Shown here: piece by piece, positions 7,579 through 14,711 of the stretch
Layout of the letters: each line of letters opens with the position of its first letter
Position numbering within the stretch: the first letter of the stretch is position 1
Assembly: GCA_002493395.1 (NCBI GenBank)
Contig: DKYS01000024.1
Location: 1 to 28,195, forward strand
Direction of reading: 5' to 3'
Source: Turicibacter sp. UBA7094
GTDB lineage: Bacteria; Bacillota_I; Bacilli_A; MOL361; Turicibacteraceae
Length of the DNA stretch: 28,195 nucleotides
Program-made: the position numbers and the translations under genes
Notes under the pieces: model-generated
What the model saw: only the letters and a program-made list of their open reading frames with translations
Database searches by the model: none
Told to the model about the DNA's origin: nothing

Positions 7579-8790
7579 ATGGAAAAAAAAACAATAGTAA
7601 TTGGAGTATGCGGGGGAATAGCTGCTTATAAGAGTGCGCAATTGGCGAGTAATCTATATAAAAAAGGGTATGATGTTCACGTCATTATGACGAAAAATGC
7701 TACTGAATTTATTACGCCATTGACGTTTGAAACGTTAACACATAATCGAGTATCGGTAGGAACATTTGATCGGAATTATCAGTATGACGTGAATCATATT
7801 TCTTTGGCGAAGCGTGCAGATTTATTTGTTCTAGCTCCTGCATCGGCCAATTGTATTGCCAAAGTTGCTCATGGGATAGCTGATGATATGTTAACAACGA
7901 CCTTTTTAGCAGCTAATTGCCCTAAATTAATCGCGCCGGCTATGAATACCGGCATGTTAAATAATCCAATCACTCAAAGTAATTTAGAGAAGTGTAAGGA
8001 ATATGGGATGGTTGTGATTGAGTCTGATAGCGGGTATTTGGCATGCGGAGATGTAGGGAAAGGCCGGTTAGCGGAAATCGAGGATATTGAGGATGCGATT
8101 GATTATTTATTAGTTAAAAATAAACCATTAGTAGGGGTTAATGTTGTGGTAACGGCAGGACCTACACAAGAGGATATTGATCCGGTTCGATTTATAACTA
8201 ATCACTCTAGTGGTAAAATGGGATATTCATTAGCAAAAGCTGCAAGAAATTTAGGGGCAAACGTAACATTGATAACGGGCCCTGTTTCGTTAAGGCGCCC
8301 CGTATTCATAGATATTGTTGCGGTTAGAACAGCGGAAGATATGTTTCAGGCGGTTGATAACTTAAAAAATCAATATGATATTTTGGTTAAATCGGCGGCT
8401 GTCTCGGACTATAAAGCATCTTTTGTGAACCCGCATAAGATAAAAAAACAAGGTCAACATCAGACGTTAGATTTGATGATGAATAAAGATATTTTAGCGA
8501 CAATGGGGCAAATAAAAAGGGATGACCAAGTGATATGTGGATTTGCCATGGAAACAGAGAATTTGGAGGAGAATGCAACGAAGAAGTTGTTAGGTAAAAA
8601 TGCGGATTTAATTGTAGCCAATCAGTTAAATGAAGAATTTGCCGGTTTTAAAGGGGATACAAACGTTGTGACACTTATCCACCCGAATGGTTCGATGAAG
8701 TTAGATAAAATGTCTAAAGAAGATTTAGGGTATGAGATTATGGAACAGTTACTAAAGATTTTAGTTAGGAAAAGAGGAGCAGTATGTTAA
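7579..8790 (+). CDS. coaBC: Bifunctional phosphopantothenoylcysteine synthetase/decarboxylase CoaBC
   Basis: CoaBC joins cysteine to 4'-phosphopantothenate (CoaB) and decarboxylates the product (CoaC) on the way to CoA. The 403-residue protein starts with the FMN-binding decarboxylase (GVCGGIAAYKSAQL at 9-22, catalytic H73 in VNHISLAKRADLF, PAMN at 120-123, C156 in the GYLACGDVGKGRL flap). The synthetase domain follows, with TAGPTQEDIDPVR (192-204), SSGKMG (210-215) and a lysine-rich KIKKQ loop. The ATG touches the stop of the S-component gene, and the ribosome binding site AAGGTGATG lies inside that gene. The last 7 bases overlap coaX. Complete, both active sites present. Confidence 0.96.
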   Translation: MEKKTIVIGVCGGIAAYKSAQLASNLYKKGYDVHVIMTKNATEFITPLTFETLTHNRVSVGTFDRNYQYDVNHISLAKRADLFVLAPASANCIAKVAHGIADDMLTTTFLAANCPKLIAPAMNTGMLNNPITQSNLEKCKEYGMVVIESDSGYLACGDVGKGRLAEIEDIEDAIDYLLVKNKPLVGVNVVVTAGPTQEDIDPVRFITNHSSGKMGYSLAKAARNLGANVTLITGPVSLRRPVFIDIVAVRTAEDMFQAVDNLKNQYDILVKSAAVSDYKASFVNPHKIKKQGQHQTLDLMMNKDILATMGQIKRDDQVICGFAMETENLEENATKKLLGKNADLIVANQLNEEFAGFKGDTNVVTLIHPNGSMKLDKMSKEDLGYEIMEQLLKILVRKRGAVC

Positions 8791-9557
8791 TTGTTATTGA
8801 TGTTGGGAATACCAACATTACGTTGGGGGTTTATGATAAAGAGGAGTTAATTGCAACGTTTCGTTTGACAACTAAACTGCAAAGAACTTCAGATGAGTTT
8901 GGAATTACGCTGTTTTCTTTCCTTCAAACAAAGGATATTAATCCGAAAGGAGTAGGGACTGTCTTAATCTCTAGTGTTGTTCCTAAAATTATGCATTCAC
9001 TGACTAATGCCATTCGGAAGTATTTTAATATTGAGCCTATGATTGTGGGCCCTGGAATTAAGACTGGCATTAGTATCAAAACTGAAAATCCTCGAGAGGT
9101 TGGAGCCGATCGTATTGTAGATATTGCAGCAGTTTATCATATTTATGGGGGACCTGCACTTGTCATTGATTTTGGAACGGCTACGACTTACGATTATGTC
9201 AATGAAAAGGGAGAGTTTGAGTTCGGTGTAACTTCTCCAGGTATTGAGATTTCGGCCCAGGCTTTATGGACACAGGCAGCTAAGTTGCCGGAGATTGAGA
9301 TTAAAAAACCGGAAACAATTATGTGTCGCAATACGATTACAAGTATGCAAGGTGGCTTAGTATATGGATATATTGGGCAGACGGAGTATATTATTAAAAA
9401 AGTGAAAGAGGCTGTTGGAAAAGACTTGAAGGTCGTAGCAACAGGTGGTCTTGGACGTATTATTTATAATGAAACTCAAATGATTGATGTTTATGACCCG
9501 GATCTCGCATTTAAGGGAATGCGTGTTATTTATGAGAAAAATAAAGGTGGATTTTAA
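8784..9557 (+). CDS. coaX: Type III pantothenate kinase CoaX
   Basis: CoaX phosphorylates pantothenate, the committed step of CoA synthesis, and belongs to the ASKHA superfamily. It is insensitive to CoA feedback. The 257-residue protein has the phosphate loop DVGNTN (6-11), the pantothenate-site GADRIVD (107-113), the nucleotide-binding DFGTATT (129-135) and VVATGGLG near the end. It overlaps coaBC by 7 bases, with the coaBC stop codon inside codons 2-3, which suggests coupled translation. GAGGAG lies just upstream inside coaBC. Together with PanT and CoaBC it covers uptake to 4'-phosphopantetheine; coaD and coaE are not in the window. Confidence 0.95.
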   Translation: MLIVIDVGNTNITLGVYDKEELIATFRLTTKLQRTSDEFGITLFSFLQTKDINPKGVGTVLISSVVPKIMHSLTNAIRKYFNIEPMIVGPGIKTGISIKTENPREVGADRIVDIAAVYHIYGGPALVIDFGTATTYDYVNEKGEFEFGVTSPGIEISAQALWTQAAKLPEIEIKKPETIMCRNTITSMQGGLVYGYIGQTEYIIKKVKEAVGKDLKVVATGGLGRIIYNETQMIDVYDPDLAFKGMRVIYEKNKGGF

Positions 9558-9572
9558 TTTATTTCAATAACG

Positions 9573-9608
9573 AAAGGAGCCAGGAGGAGTTAAACTGGTT
9601 CCTTTTTT
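9573..9608 (+). terminator. Intrinsic terminator of the CoA operon
   Basis: GGAGCCAG and CTGGTTCC (one G-U pair) form the stem, with an 11-base loop and six T after it. The rest of 9609-9710 is AT-rich and shows no gene. Confidence 0.87.
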
Positions 9609-9710
9609 GTTTAATTAAAGGGATGTTGAGGTTAATTTGGAATAAATATAATAAAAAAGCATATTAATCAGTAGGTAGATAATAATAAAAGGGATTTTTT
9701 CCTAAAGTTA

Positions 9711-9739
9711 TTGCCATTGTTTATTTGGATTTGTATAAT
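9711..9739 (+). promoter_or_regulatory. groES-groEL promoter
   Basis: TTGCCA (9711-9716), 17 bases, TATAAT (9734-9739). The predicted start near 9746 falls immediately before the CIRCE element, the usual arrangement for HrcA control. Confidence 0.72.
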
Positions 9740-9746
9740 TTATTTA

Positions 9747-9773
9747 GTAGCACTCATTATAATAGAGTGACAG
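9747..9773. promoter_or_regulatory. CIRCE operator (HrcA site) with a degenerate right arm
   Basis: GTAGCACTC, exactly nine bases, then GAGTGACAG. Compared with TTAGCACTC-N9-GAGTGCTAA the left arm has 8 of 9 matches; the right arm keeps GAGTG but departs after it. Position at the start of the groESL transcript and exact spacing support the call. Confidence 0.82.
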
Positions 9774-9791
9774 AAAATAGGAGGGAAATGC

Positions 9792-10079
9792 ATGTTAAAA
9801 CCATTAAACGATAATGTTATTATCGAGAGTGTTGAGGTTGAGAAAAAAACGGCAAGTGGTATTATTCTTTCAAAAGAGGCAGTAAAGCCAAGTCACTCGG
9901 AGGGCGTTATCATTGCTGTTGGTGAAGGTAAATGCTTAGAAGATGGAACAGTTAAGACTCCATCTGTTAGCGTGGGACAGCGTGTCATTTATAATGGGTT
10001 TGCTGGAACGAAAGTTTCACACCAAGGAAAAGATTTAGTTATTTTATCATTAGCAGATGTTTTGGCAATTGTTGAATAA
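9792..10079 (+). CDS. groES: Co-chaperonin GroES
   Basis: GroES is the heptameric lid of the GroEL folding chamber. The 95-residue protein begins MLKPLNDNVII, has the mobile loop around residues 16-32 (EKKTASGIILSKEAVKPSH), the VIIAVGEGK strand, and ends LADVLAIVE. AGGAGGG (about 9780-9785) precedes the ATG; an earlier out-of-frame ATG at 9788 is not used. groEL follows after 39 bases with its own ribosome binding site, so the two share one transcript under the CIRCE-controlled promoter. Confidence 0.98.
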   Translation: MLKPLNDNVIIESVEVEKKTASGIILSKEAVKPSHSEGVIIAVGEGKCLEDGTVKTPSVSVGQRVIYNGFAGTKVSHQGKDLVILSLADVLAIVE

Positions 10080-10118
10080 GTAATAAATAGATACTAAGGT
10101 AAGGGAGGATTTTATAAG

Positions 10119-11738
10119 ATGGCAAAAGAGATTTTATTTGCAGAGGATGCTCGTCGTGCGATGATTCGTGGAGTCGATAAATTAGCTGATACGGTTAAGG
10201 TGACTTTAGGTCCGAAGGGGCGTAACGTTATTTTAGAACAAAAATTTGGAACGCCACAAATTATTAATGATGGAGTTTCAATTGCTAAGGAAATTGAATT
10301 AGAGGATAAGTTTGAAAATATGGGAGCTAGATTAGTGGCTCAAGTTGCAAGTCGTACGAATGATGTGGCTGGGGATGGAACAACGACAGCAACAGTTTTA
10401 GCACAAGCCATGATTCGAGAAGGAAATAAAAATATCGTAGCAGGTGCAAATCCAATGACCATCCGTCGAGGAATGGAACGCGCGGTGAAGGTAGCAGTTG
10501 AGGCGTTAAAAGCTAATTCTAAGCCAATTGAAGGGAAAGAGTCTATTGCTAATGTAGCTGCTATTTCGGCGGCTGATGAAGAAATCGGTAAATTAATTGC
10601 AGAAGCAATGGAGCGCGTTGGAAATGATGGGGTTATTACCCTTGAGGAATCAAAAGGATTTGAGACAACGATGGATATAGTTGAAGGGATGCAATTTGAT
10701 CGTGGATACTTGTCTTCTTATATGGTAACCGATACGGATAAAATGGAGGCTGTTTTAGATAATCCATATATTTTAGTAACAGATTCTAAGGTGGGAACGT
10801 TACAAGATATTTTACCTATTCTTGAACAATTGGTTCAAACTGCTCGTCCGATGGTAATTGTAGCAGATGATATTGAAAATGAAGCATTAGCAGCCTTAGT
10901 CGTTAATAAATTACGCGGAACATTTAATGTTGTAGCAGTTAAAGCTCCTGGGTTTGGAGATCGTCGTAAACGAATGTTAGAGGATATTGCTATTTTAACT
11001 GGAGCGCAGTTAGTAACAGAAGAGTTAGGATTAGAATTAAAAAATACAACCCTTGATCAATGCGGTCGTGCAGCACGTGTTATTGTAACGAAGGATCATA
11101 CAACGGTTGTAGAAGGAACAGGTTCGCAACTTGATATTAATGCTCGAATTGCTCAAATTCGTGCAGAGCTTGAAAATACAACATCTGAGTTTGATAAAGA
11201 GAAACTGTTAGAACGTTTAGCAAAATTAAGCGGCGGTGTAGCTGTCATTAAGGTTGGAGCAGCAACTGAAACAGAATTAAAGGAACGTAAATTGCGTATT
11301 GAAGATGCTTTAAATGCAACCCGTGCAGCAGTCCAAGAGGGAATTGTTGCAGGTGGTGGAACTGCTTATATGAATATATACCAAGAGGTATCTAAAATTG
11401 AGGCTTCTGGCGATGAAGCAACCGGTATTCAGATTATATTAAAAGCGTTAGAGGCGCCTATTCGCCAGATTGCTGAAAATGCTGGGGTTGAAGGTTCGAT
11501 TATTGTCCATAAGTTAAAAGAGTTAGAGGCGGGATATGGATATAATGCCGCAACAGATGAATTTGTGGATATGTTCAAAACTGGAATTGTTGATCCAACG
11601 AAAGTAACACGTTCAGCGTTACAAAATGCAGCAAGTATTTCGGCATCATTTTTAACAGCAGAAGCAGCAGTAGTAGAAATTGAGAAACCACAAGCTCCTC
11701 AAACACCGGCTGATATGGGTGGTATGGGAATGATGTAA
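10119..11738 (+). CDS. groEL: Chaperonin GroEL
   Basis: GroEL is the 60 kDa subunit of the double-ring ATP-dependent folding chamber. At 539 residues it is of normal length. Visible are the nucleotide-site segments TLGPKGRNVILE (about 30) and VAGDGTTTATVLAQAM (about 85), the apical domain with the substrate-facing helices, the C-terminal ATP-site segment GIVAGGGTAYM, and a short GGMGMM tail. AGGGAGG precedes the ATG by about 11 bases. There is no second copy and no hrcA, grpE or dnaK nearby. Confidence 0.99.
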   Translation: MAKEILFAEDARRAMIRGVDKLADTVKVTLGPKGRNVILEQKFGTPQIINDGVSIAKEIELEDKFENMGARLVAQVASRTNDVAGDGTTTATVLAQAMIREGNKNIVAGANPMTIRRGMERAVKVAVEALKANSKPIEGKESIANVAAISAADEEIGKLIAEAMERVGNDGVITLEESKGFETTMDIVEGMQFDRGYLSSYMVTDTDKMEAVLDNPYILVTDSKVGTLQDILPILEQLVQTARPMVIVADDIENEALAALVVNKLRGTFNVVAVKAPGFGDRRKRMLEDIAILTGAQLVTEELGLELKNTTLDQCGRAARVIVTKDHTTVVEGTGSQLDINARIAQIRAELENTTSEFDKEKLLERLAKLSGGVAVIKVGAATETELKERKLRIEDALNATRAAVQEGIVAGGGTAYMNIYQEVSKIEASGDEATGIQIILKALEAPIRQIAENAGVEGSIIVHKLKELEAGYGYNAATDEFVDMFKTGIVDPTKVTRSALQNAASISASFLTAEAAVVEIEKPQAPQTPADMGGMGMM

Positions 11739-11740
11739 TA

Positions 11741-11774
11741 AAAAAATCTCTAGATTTTTCTAGAGATTTTTTTT
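11741..11774 (+). terminator. Intrinsic terminator after groEL
   Basis: ATCTCTAGA and TCTAGAGAT form a perfect stem with loop TTTT, an A-run before and eight T after. TATGAT (11774-11779) begins on the last T and could be the -10 of an acpS promoter, but no -35 is evident. Confidence 0.88.
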
Positions 11775-11808
11775 ATGATAAGGGAAAAGACGAAAGGGAG
11801 GTTTTATA

Positions 11809-12150
11809 ATGAGAGGAATTGGAACGGATATTATTGAGATTAGAAGAATAGAGGAACTAGGGTATAGGGATCGGTTTATTCATAAAATTTTAAGTAAGGA
11901 AGAATTAGCTATTTATCAACAGTTTCGTCACGAGAAGCGTAAAAACGAATTTTTAGCGGGAAGATGGGCGGTTAAAGAGGCATTATATAAAGCACTTGGC
12001 GCTTATTGTCACGGCAAAGCATATACTGATTTCAGCGTGGTGAATGATGAAGCGGGGAAACCTTATTTATTAATACCAGAGTTAGAGGGGATTCATATAA
12101 GTATTAGCCATTGTGATCATTATGTGGTTGCGTTTGTTATTTGGGATTAA
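11809..12150 (+). CDS. acpS: Holo-[acyl-carrier-protein] synthase AcpS
   Basis: AcpS moves the 4'-phosphopantetheine arm of CoA onto a serine of acyl carrier protein. The 113-residue protein is of the short, trimeric bacterial type. The metal and CoA site is visible as GTDIIEI (5-11, with D7) and FLAGRWAVKEALYKALG (48-64, with E57), and the C-terminal strand HISISHCDHYVVAFV is typical. AGGGAGG is 8 bases before the ATG. It sits 35 bases past the groEL terminator, next to a YdcC-like lipoprotein as in B. subtilis, and not far from the CoA genes whose product it consumes. Confidence 0.96.
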   Translation: MRGIGTDIIEIRRIEELGYRDRFIHKILSKEELAIYQQFRHEKRKNEFLAGRWAVKEALYKALGAYCHGKAYTDFSVVNDEAGKPYLLIPELEGIHISISHCDHYVVAFVIWD

Positions 12151-12236
12151 AGAATAGAAAGGTTTATTCATAAGAGTTGATGAGATTAACAATAAGGTTA
12201 CAGGAAATGGCTACATTTAAAAAAATAAGGCGAATG

Positions 12237-12262
12237 TAATAGAATAAGTCTATTATTTTTAT
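12237..12262 (+). terminator. Weak candidate terminator after acpS
   Basis: TAATAGA and TCTATTA (loop ATAAG) are followed by ATTTTTATTT. All but two pairs are A-T, so the hairpin may be too weak alone. Confidence 0.4.
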
Positions 12263-12321
12263 TTCTATCGTGCGGATAAGAAAAAAGTGATCCATTCATT
12301 GAGAAGTTTTTTTATGAGTCA

Positions 12322-12351
12322 AGCATAAATCACGTCGCTATCTCATAATAT
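12322..12351 (+). promoter_or_regulatory. Possible sigma-E-type sporulation promoter
   Basis: AGCATAAA (12322-12329) and CATAATAT (12344-12351) are separated by 14 bases. The second fits the sigma-E -10 pattern CATA-N3-T, and the first keeps the CATA core of the -35. No good sigma-A promoter is seen in 12151-12387. The B. subtilis homologue of the downstream gene is, to my knowledge, a sporulation gene. Confidence 0.38.
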
Positions 12352-12387
12352 TAATTGAATTTGAACTTAATAAAGAGGTGGATAGCG

Positions 12388-13389
12388 ATGAAGAAATTAT
12401 GTTTAATGTTCGCAGTAGTGCTTACAGTGCTATTAACTGCATGTGGGGAAATGTCGCAGCAAGATGTTGTTGACAAATTAACAAGTAATGTAGAAGATGC
12501 TAAGTCTTATTACGCAACAGGGGTTATGGAAGTTGATAACAATGGACAAGTGTATCAATACAACGTGGAAGTAGCTTATCAAAAAGATAATAAGTACAAA
12601 GTTACATTAAAAAATGAAACAACTAATAATGAGCAAATTATCTTAAAAAATGATGAAGGCGTTTTTGTTTTAACACCAGCATTAAATAAACAATTTAAGT
12701 TCCAAAGTGATTGGCCATTATCAAGTTCACAAGTTTACTTATATCAGTCATTAATTACGGATATTTTAAATGATGCTGAGGCCGTGTTTGAAGCGACTGA
12801 AGATGCTTATACATTTGAAACTAAAGCTAACTATCATGGAAACCGTGATTTAGTTTCTCAAAAGATTACATTTGATAAAAAAGAGTTAACACCAACAGAG
12901 GTTTATGTTGTTGATTCTAAAGGTGAACCACGTATTTCAATGAAATTCTCATCATTTGATTTTGATAAAAAATTTAAAGATGGATACTTTGATTGCCAAC
13001 AAACAATGGAGTATTCACAAGAAACAATGGGGGAGGGTTCGTTAGCAGCAAATATAGATAGCGAGTTATATCCTGCCTATTTACCAGAAGGAACAACGCT
13101 TGTAAACAAACAAGCGATTGATATTCAGGATGGGGAACGTGTCATCATGACTTTTAGCGGGGATGAAGAATTTACAATGATTCAAGAACCTGTTGCCTAT
13201 AATGAGTCAACAGGTGTAGAACCTGTTTCAGGACAACCTGTCATGATTAATGGAACAATTGGAGCATTAAGTGATAACTCAGTTACATGGGTTGAGGGAG
13301 GCGTTGAGTGCTTCTTAGTTTCTGATACATTAGAGATGGAAGAGTTAGTTTCAGTTGCCGCTTCAGTTTCTAATCTTGCAGAAAAATAA
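12388..13389 (+). CDS. LolA-like lipoprotein of the YdcC type
   Basis: This is an extracytoplasmic lipoprotein of 333 residues. The signal peptide MKKLCLMFAVVLTVLLTAC ends in the lipobox LTAC with C19 as the lipidated residue. Residues of about 25-220 follow the LolA-like pattern (ATGVMEVDNNGQVYQYNVEV, VYVVDSKGEPRISMKFSSFDFDKKF). The C-terminal 110 or so look like a DUF4367-type domain (VIMTFSGDEEFTMIQE, GTIGALSDNSVTWVEGGVECFLVSD). The frame is open from 12355, but AAAGAGGTG (12373-12380) is 7 bases before ATG 12388, which puts the signal peptide at the N-terminus. Gene order acpS-ydcC is shared with B. subtilis, where YdcC is linked to sporulation. The molecular role is unknown. Confidence 0.85.
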   Translation: MKKLCLMFAVVLTVLLTACGEMSQQDVVDKLTSNVEDAKSYYATGVMEVDNNGQVYQYNVEVAYQKDNKYKVTLKNETTNNEQIILKNDEGVFVLTPALNKQFKFQSDWPLSSSQVYLYQSLITDILNDAEAVFEATEDAYTFETKANYHGNRDLVSQKITFDKKELTPTEVYVVDSKGEPRISMKFSSFDFDKKFKDGYFDCQQTMEYSQETMGEGSLAANIDSELYPAYLPEGTTLVNKQAIDIQDGERVIMTFSGDEEFTMIQEPVAYNESTGVEPVSGQPVMINGTIGALSDNSVTWVEGGVECFLVSDTLEMEELVSVAASVSNLAEK

Positions 13390-13392
13390 TAT

Positions 13393-13420
13393 AAAAAAAG
13401 ACGAGTATTCGTCTTTTTTT
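13393..13420. terminator. Bidirectional terminator between the lipoprotein and small membrane protein genes
   Basis: AAAAAGACGA and TCGTCTTTTT pair around GTAT, with A- and T-runs on either side. The T-run contains the end of the minus-strand gene. Confidence 0.87.
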
Positions 13421-13739
13421 AATGGTCAAATAAGAGAAGAAGTTGATGGATGAGATTGAATTTGTAAAGTTCTGACTTGTTAATAACTTTACAGTTAGGA
13501 TAAGTGTGAATTAAATCTTTTAAATAATCCTCGTTTTTAGAGGTTACAATGATTTCGCATTTATCACTAATCGGGTGAGAAATTTGAGAAGCAGTGTTTG
13601 TTTTTTGCTGGGATGATAGTTGAGTGGGCTGATCTGTATTTGGAAAAACGAGAAGATCTGAAAGGAGTGACCATAGGAGTAAAACCAAAACAATTAATGT
13701 ACAACAGAGCAGTAAGATAACAATTTTTTGATAATTCAT
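13419..13739 (-). CDS. Small single-pass membrane protein, unknown function
   Basis: I do not recognise the family. The 106-residue product has a strong hydrophobic helix (about 5-28, rich in Leu/Ile/Val with a Cys pair at 12-13). A low-complexity Gln/Ser/Thr linker (about 36-55) and a compact C-terminal segment (KCEIIVTSKNEDYLKDLIHT, YPNCKVINKSELYKF) follow. The C-terminal part, probably outside, resembles a small alpha/beta SPOR-like module, but that is only an impression. It lies divergent from the two-component genes and ends on a bidirectional terminator, which supports a real gene. The strong AAGGAGGG (about 13755-13762) is 15 bases from the ATG, unusually far; an in-frame ATT at 13748-13746 is nearer. 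Confidence 0.6.
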   Translation of the reverse strand: MNYQKIVILLLCCTLIVLVLLLWSLLSDLLVFPNTDQPTQLSSQQKTNTASQISHPISDKCEIIVTSKNEDYLKDLIHTYPNCKVINKSELYKFNLIHQLLLLFDH

Positions 13740-14028
13740 TCGATGAATAAGAATCCCTCCTTTAAAAAAATCTAGTTTTAGTGTAAACCCATTTTTAGGA
13801 GAATCTTATGGTAATCTAATCGTTGAAAGCAGCAAGGTTAGTTTATCTGCCTAAAGTTAGGTCAACAAGTCTGTCTCTCTTACTAGGAAAGGATAGAAAG
13901 TCATATAAGTATAAAATTTGTGCGTCTATATCTATTAATAAAAAAAATTATGTTTTTCGTGTGTACAAATTGTATCCATTTATGTTAAATTTTAAAGAGA
14001 GATTTTTTTCCTATTGGAGAGTGTTAGG
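13740..14028. other. Divergent intergenic region before the two-component genes
   Basis: No gene is seen; an open frame here starts with TTG, lacks a ribosome binding site and has a random composition. A short palindrome CCTAAAGTTAGG lies at 13850-13861. The best promoter for the response regulator is TGTACA (13962-13967), 17 bases, TTAAAT (13985-13990), which is poor. Confidence 0.4.
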
Positions 14029-14709
14029 ATGAGTATAAAATATAAAGTCTTAGTGGCTGAGGATGAATTAAAAATTAGAGAGATTTTAGTGGATTGTTTA
14101 ATGGACGATTATGAGGTTATTGAAGCAAAGGATGGTTTAGAAGCACTTCAATTATTTCATTCACAACAATTTGATTTAGTTTTATTAGATGTGATGATGC
14201 CAGGTAAGGATGGTTTCTCTGTTTTAAAAGAGATTCGTTTAGTTTCAAAGGTTCCAGTTATTATTTTAACGGCACGTTCGAGTGTTGAGGACCAGGTACG
14301 GGGGTATGACCTAAAAGTCGATGATTATGTGACGAAACCCTTTGATAATAAGGTGTTATTAGCAAAGGTCAATCGATTATTGTCACGTATTAATGAAGAT
14401 GATGAGGTGGAAACGTATGAGTTGGCGTTTGATGGATTAGTTGTCAATAAGTTATCAAGAACAGTTCGCGTAGATAATGAGTTGATGGATTTTAGGCCTA
14501 AAGAGTTTGACTTACTTGTCTTTTTAATTGAAAATCACCGAATTGCTTTAGATCGTGATCGAATTTTAGATGCTGTCTGGGGAATTGACTACTTTGGTGA
14601 TACGCGTGTTGTCGACACCCATATTAAGAAAATTCGCAAAAAATTGGGGGAATATTCGAAATATATTCATACTGTTTTTGGGGTTGGATATAAGTTTGAG
14701 GTGATGTAG
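14029..14709 (+). CDS. OmpR/PhoB-family response regulator
   Basis: This 226-residue regulator has a receiver domain (3-118) with the acidic pair E11-D12, phospho-acceptor D54 in LLDVMMPG, T81 in ILTAR and K103 in VTKPF. The winged-helix effector domain (about 127-225) contains FRPKEFDLLVFLIENH, DTRVVDTHIKKIRKKLG and the terminal hairpin VFGVGYKF. The frame reaches a TTG at 14014, but GGAG (14016-14019) is 9 bases before ATG 14029. Its stop precedes the kinase gene by 2 bases, so they form a pair. Targets are unknown; envelope stress or cell-wall genes nearby are possible but only by proximity. Confidence 0.94.
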   Translation: MSIKYKVLVAEDELKIREILVDCLMDDYEVIEAKDGLEALQLFHSQQFDLVLLDVMMPGKDGFSVLKEIRLVSKVPVIILTARSSVEDQVRGYDLKVDDYVTKPFDNKVLLAKVNRLLSRINEDDEVETYELAFDGLVVNKLSRTVRVDNELMDFRPKEFDLLVFLIENHRIALDRDRILDAVWGIDYFGDTRVVDTHIKKIRKKLGEYSKYIHTVFGVGYKFEVM

Positions 14710-14711
14710 TC

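Noticed and set aside
13823..14032. Open frame of 69 codons before the response regulator
   Set aside because: TTG start without ribosome binding site, random composition, and it runs into the regulator's start.
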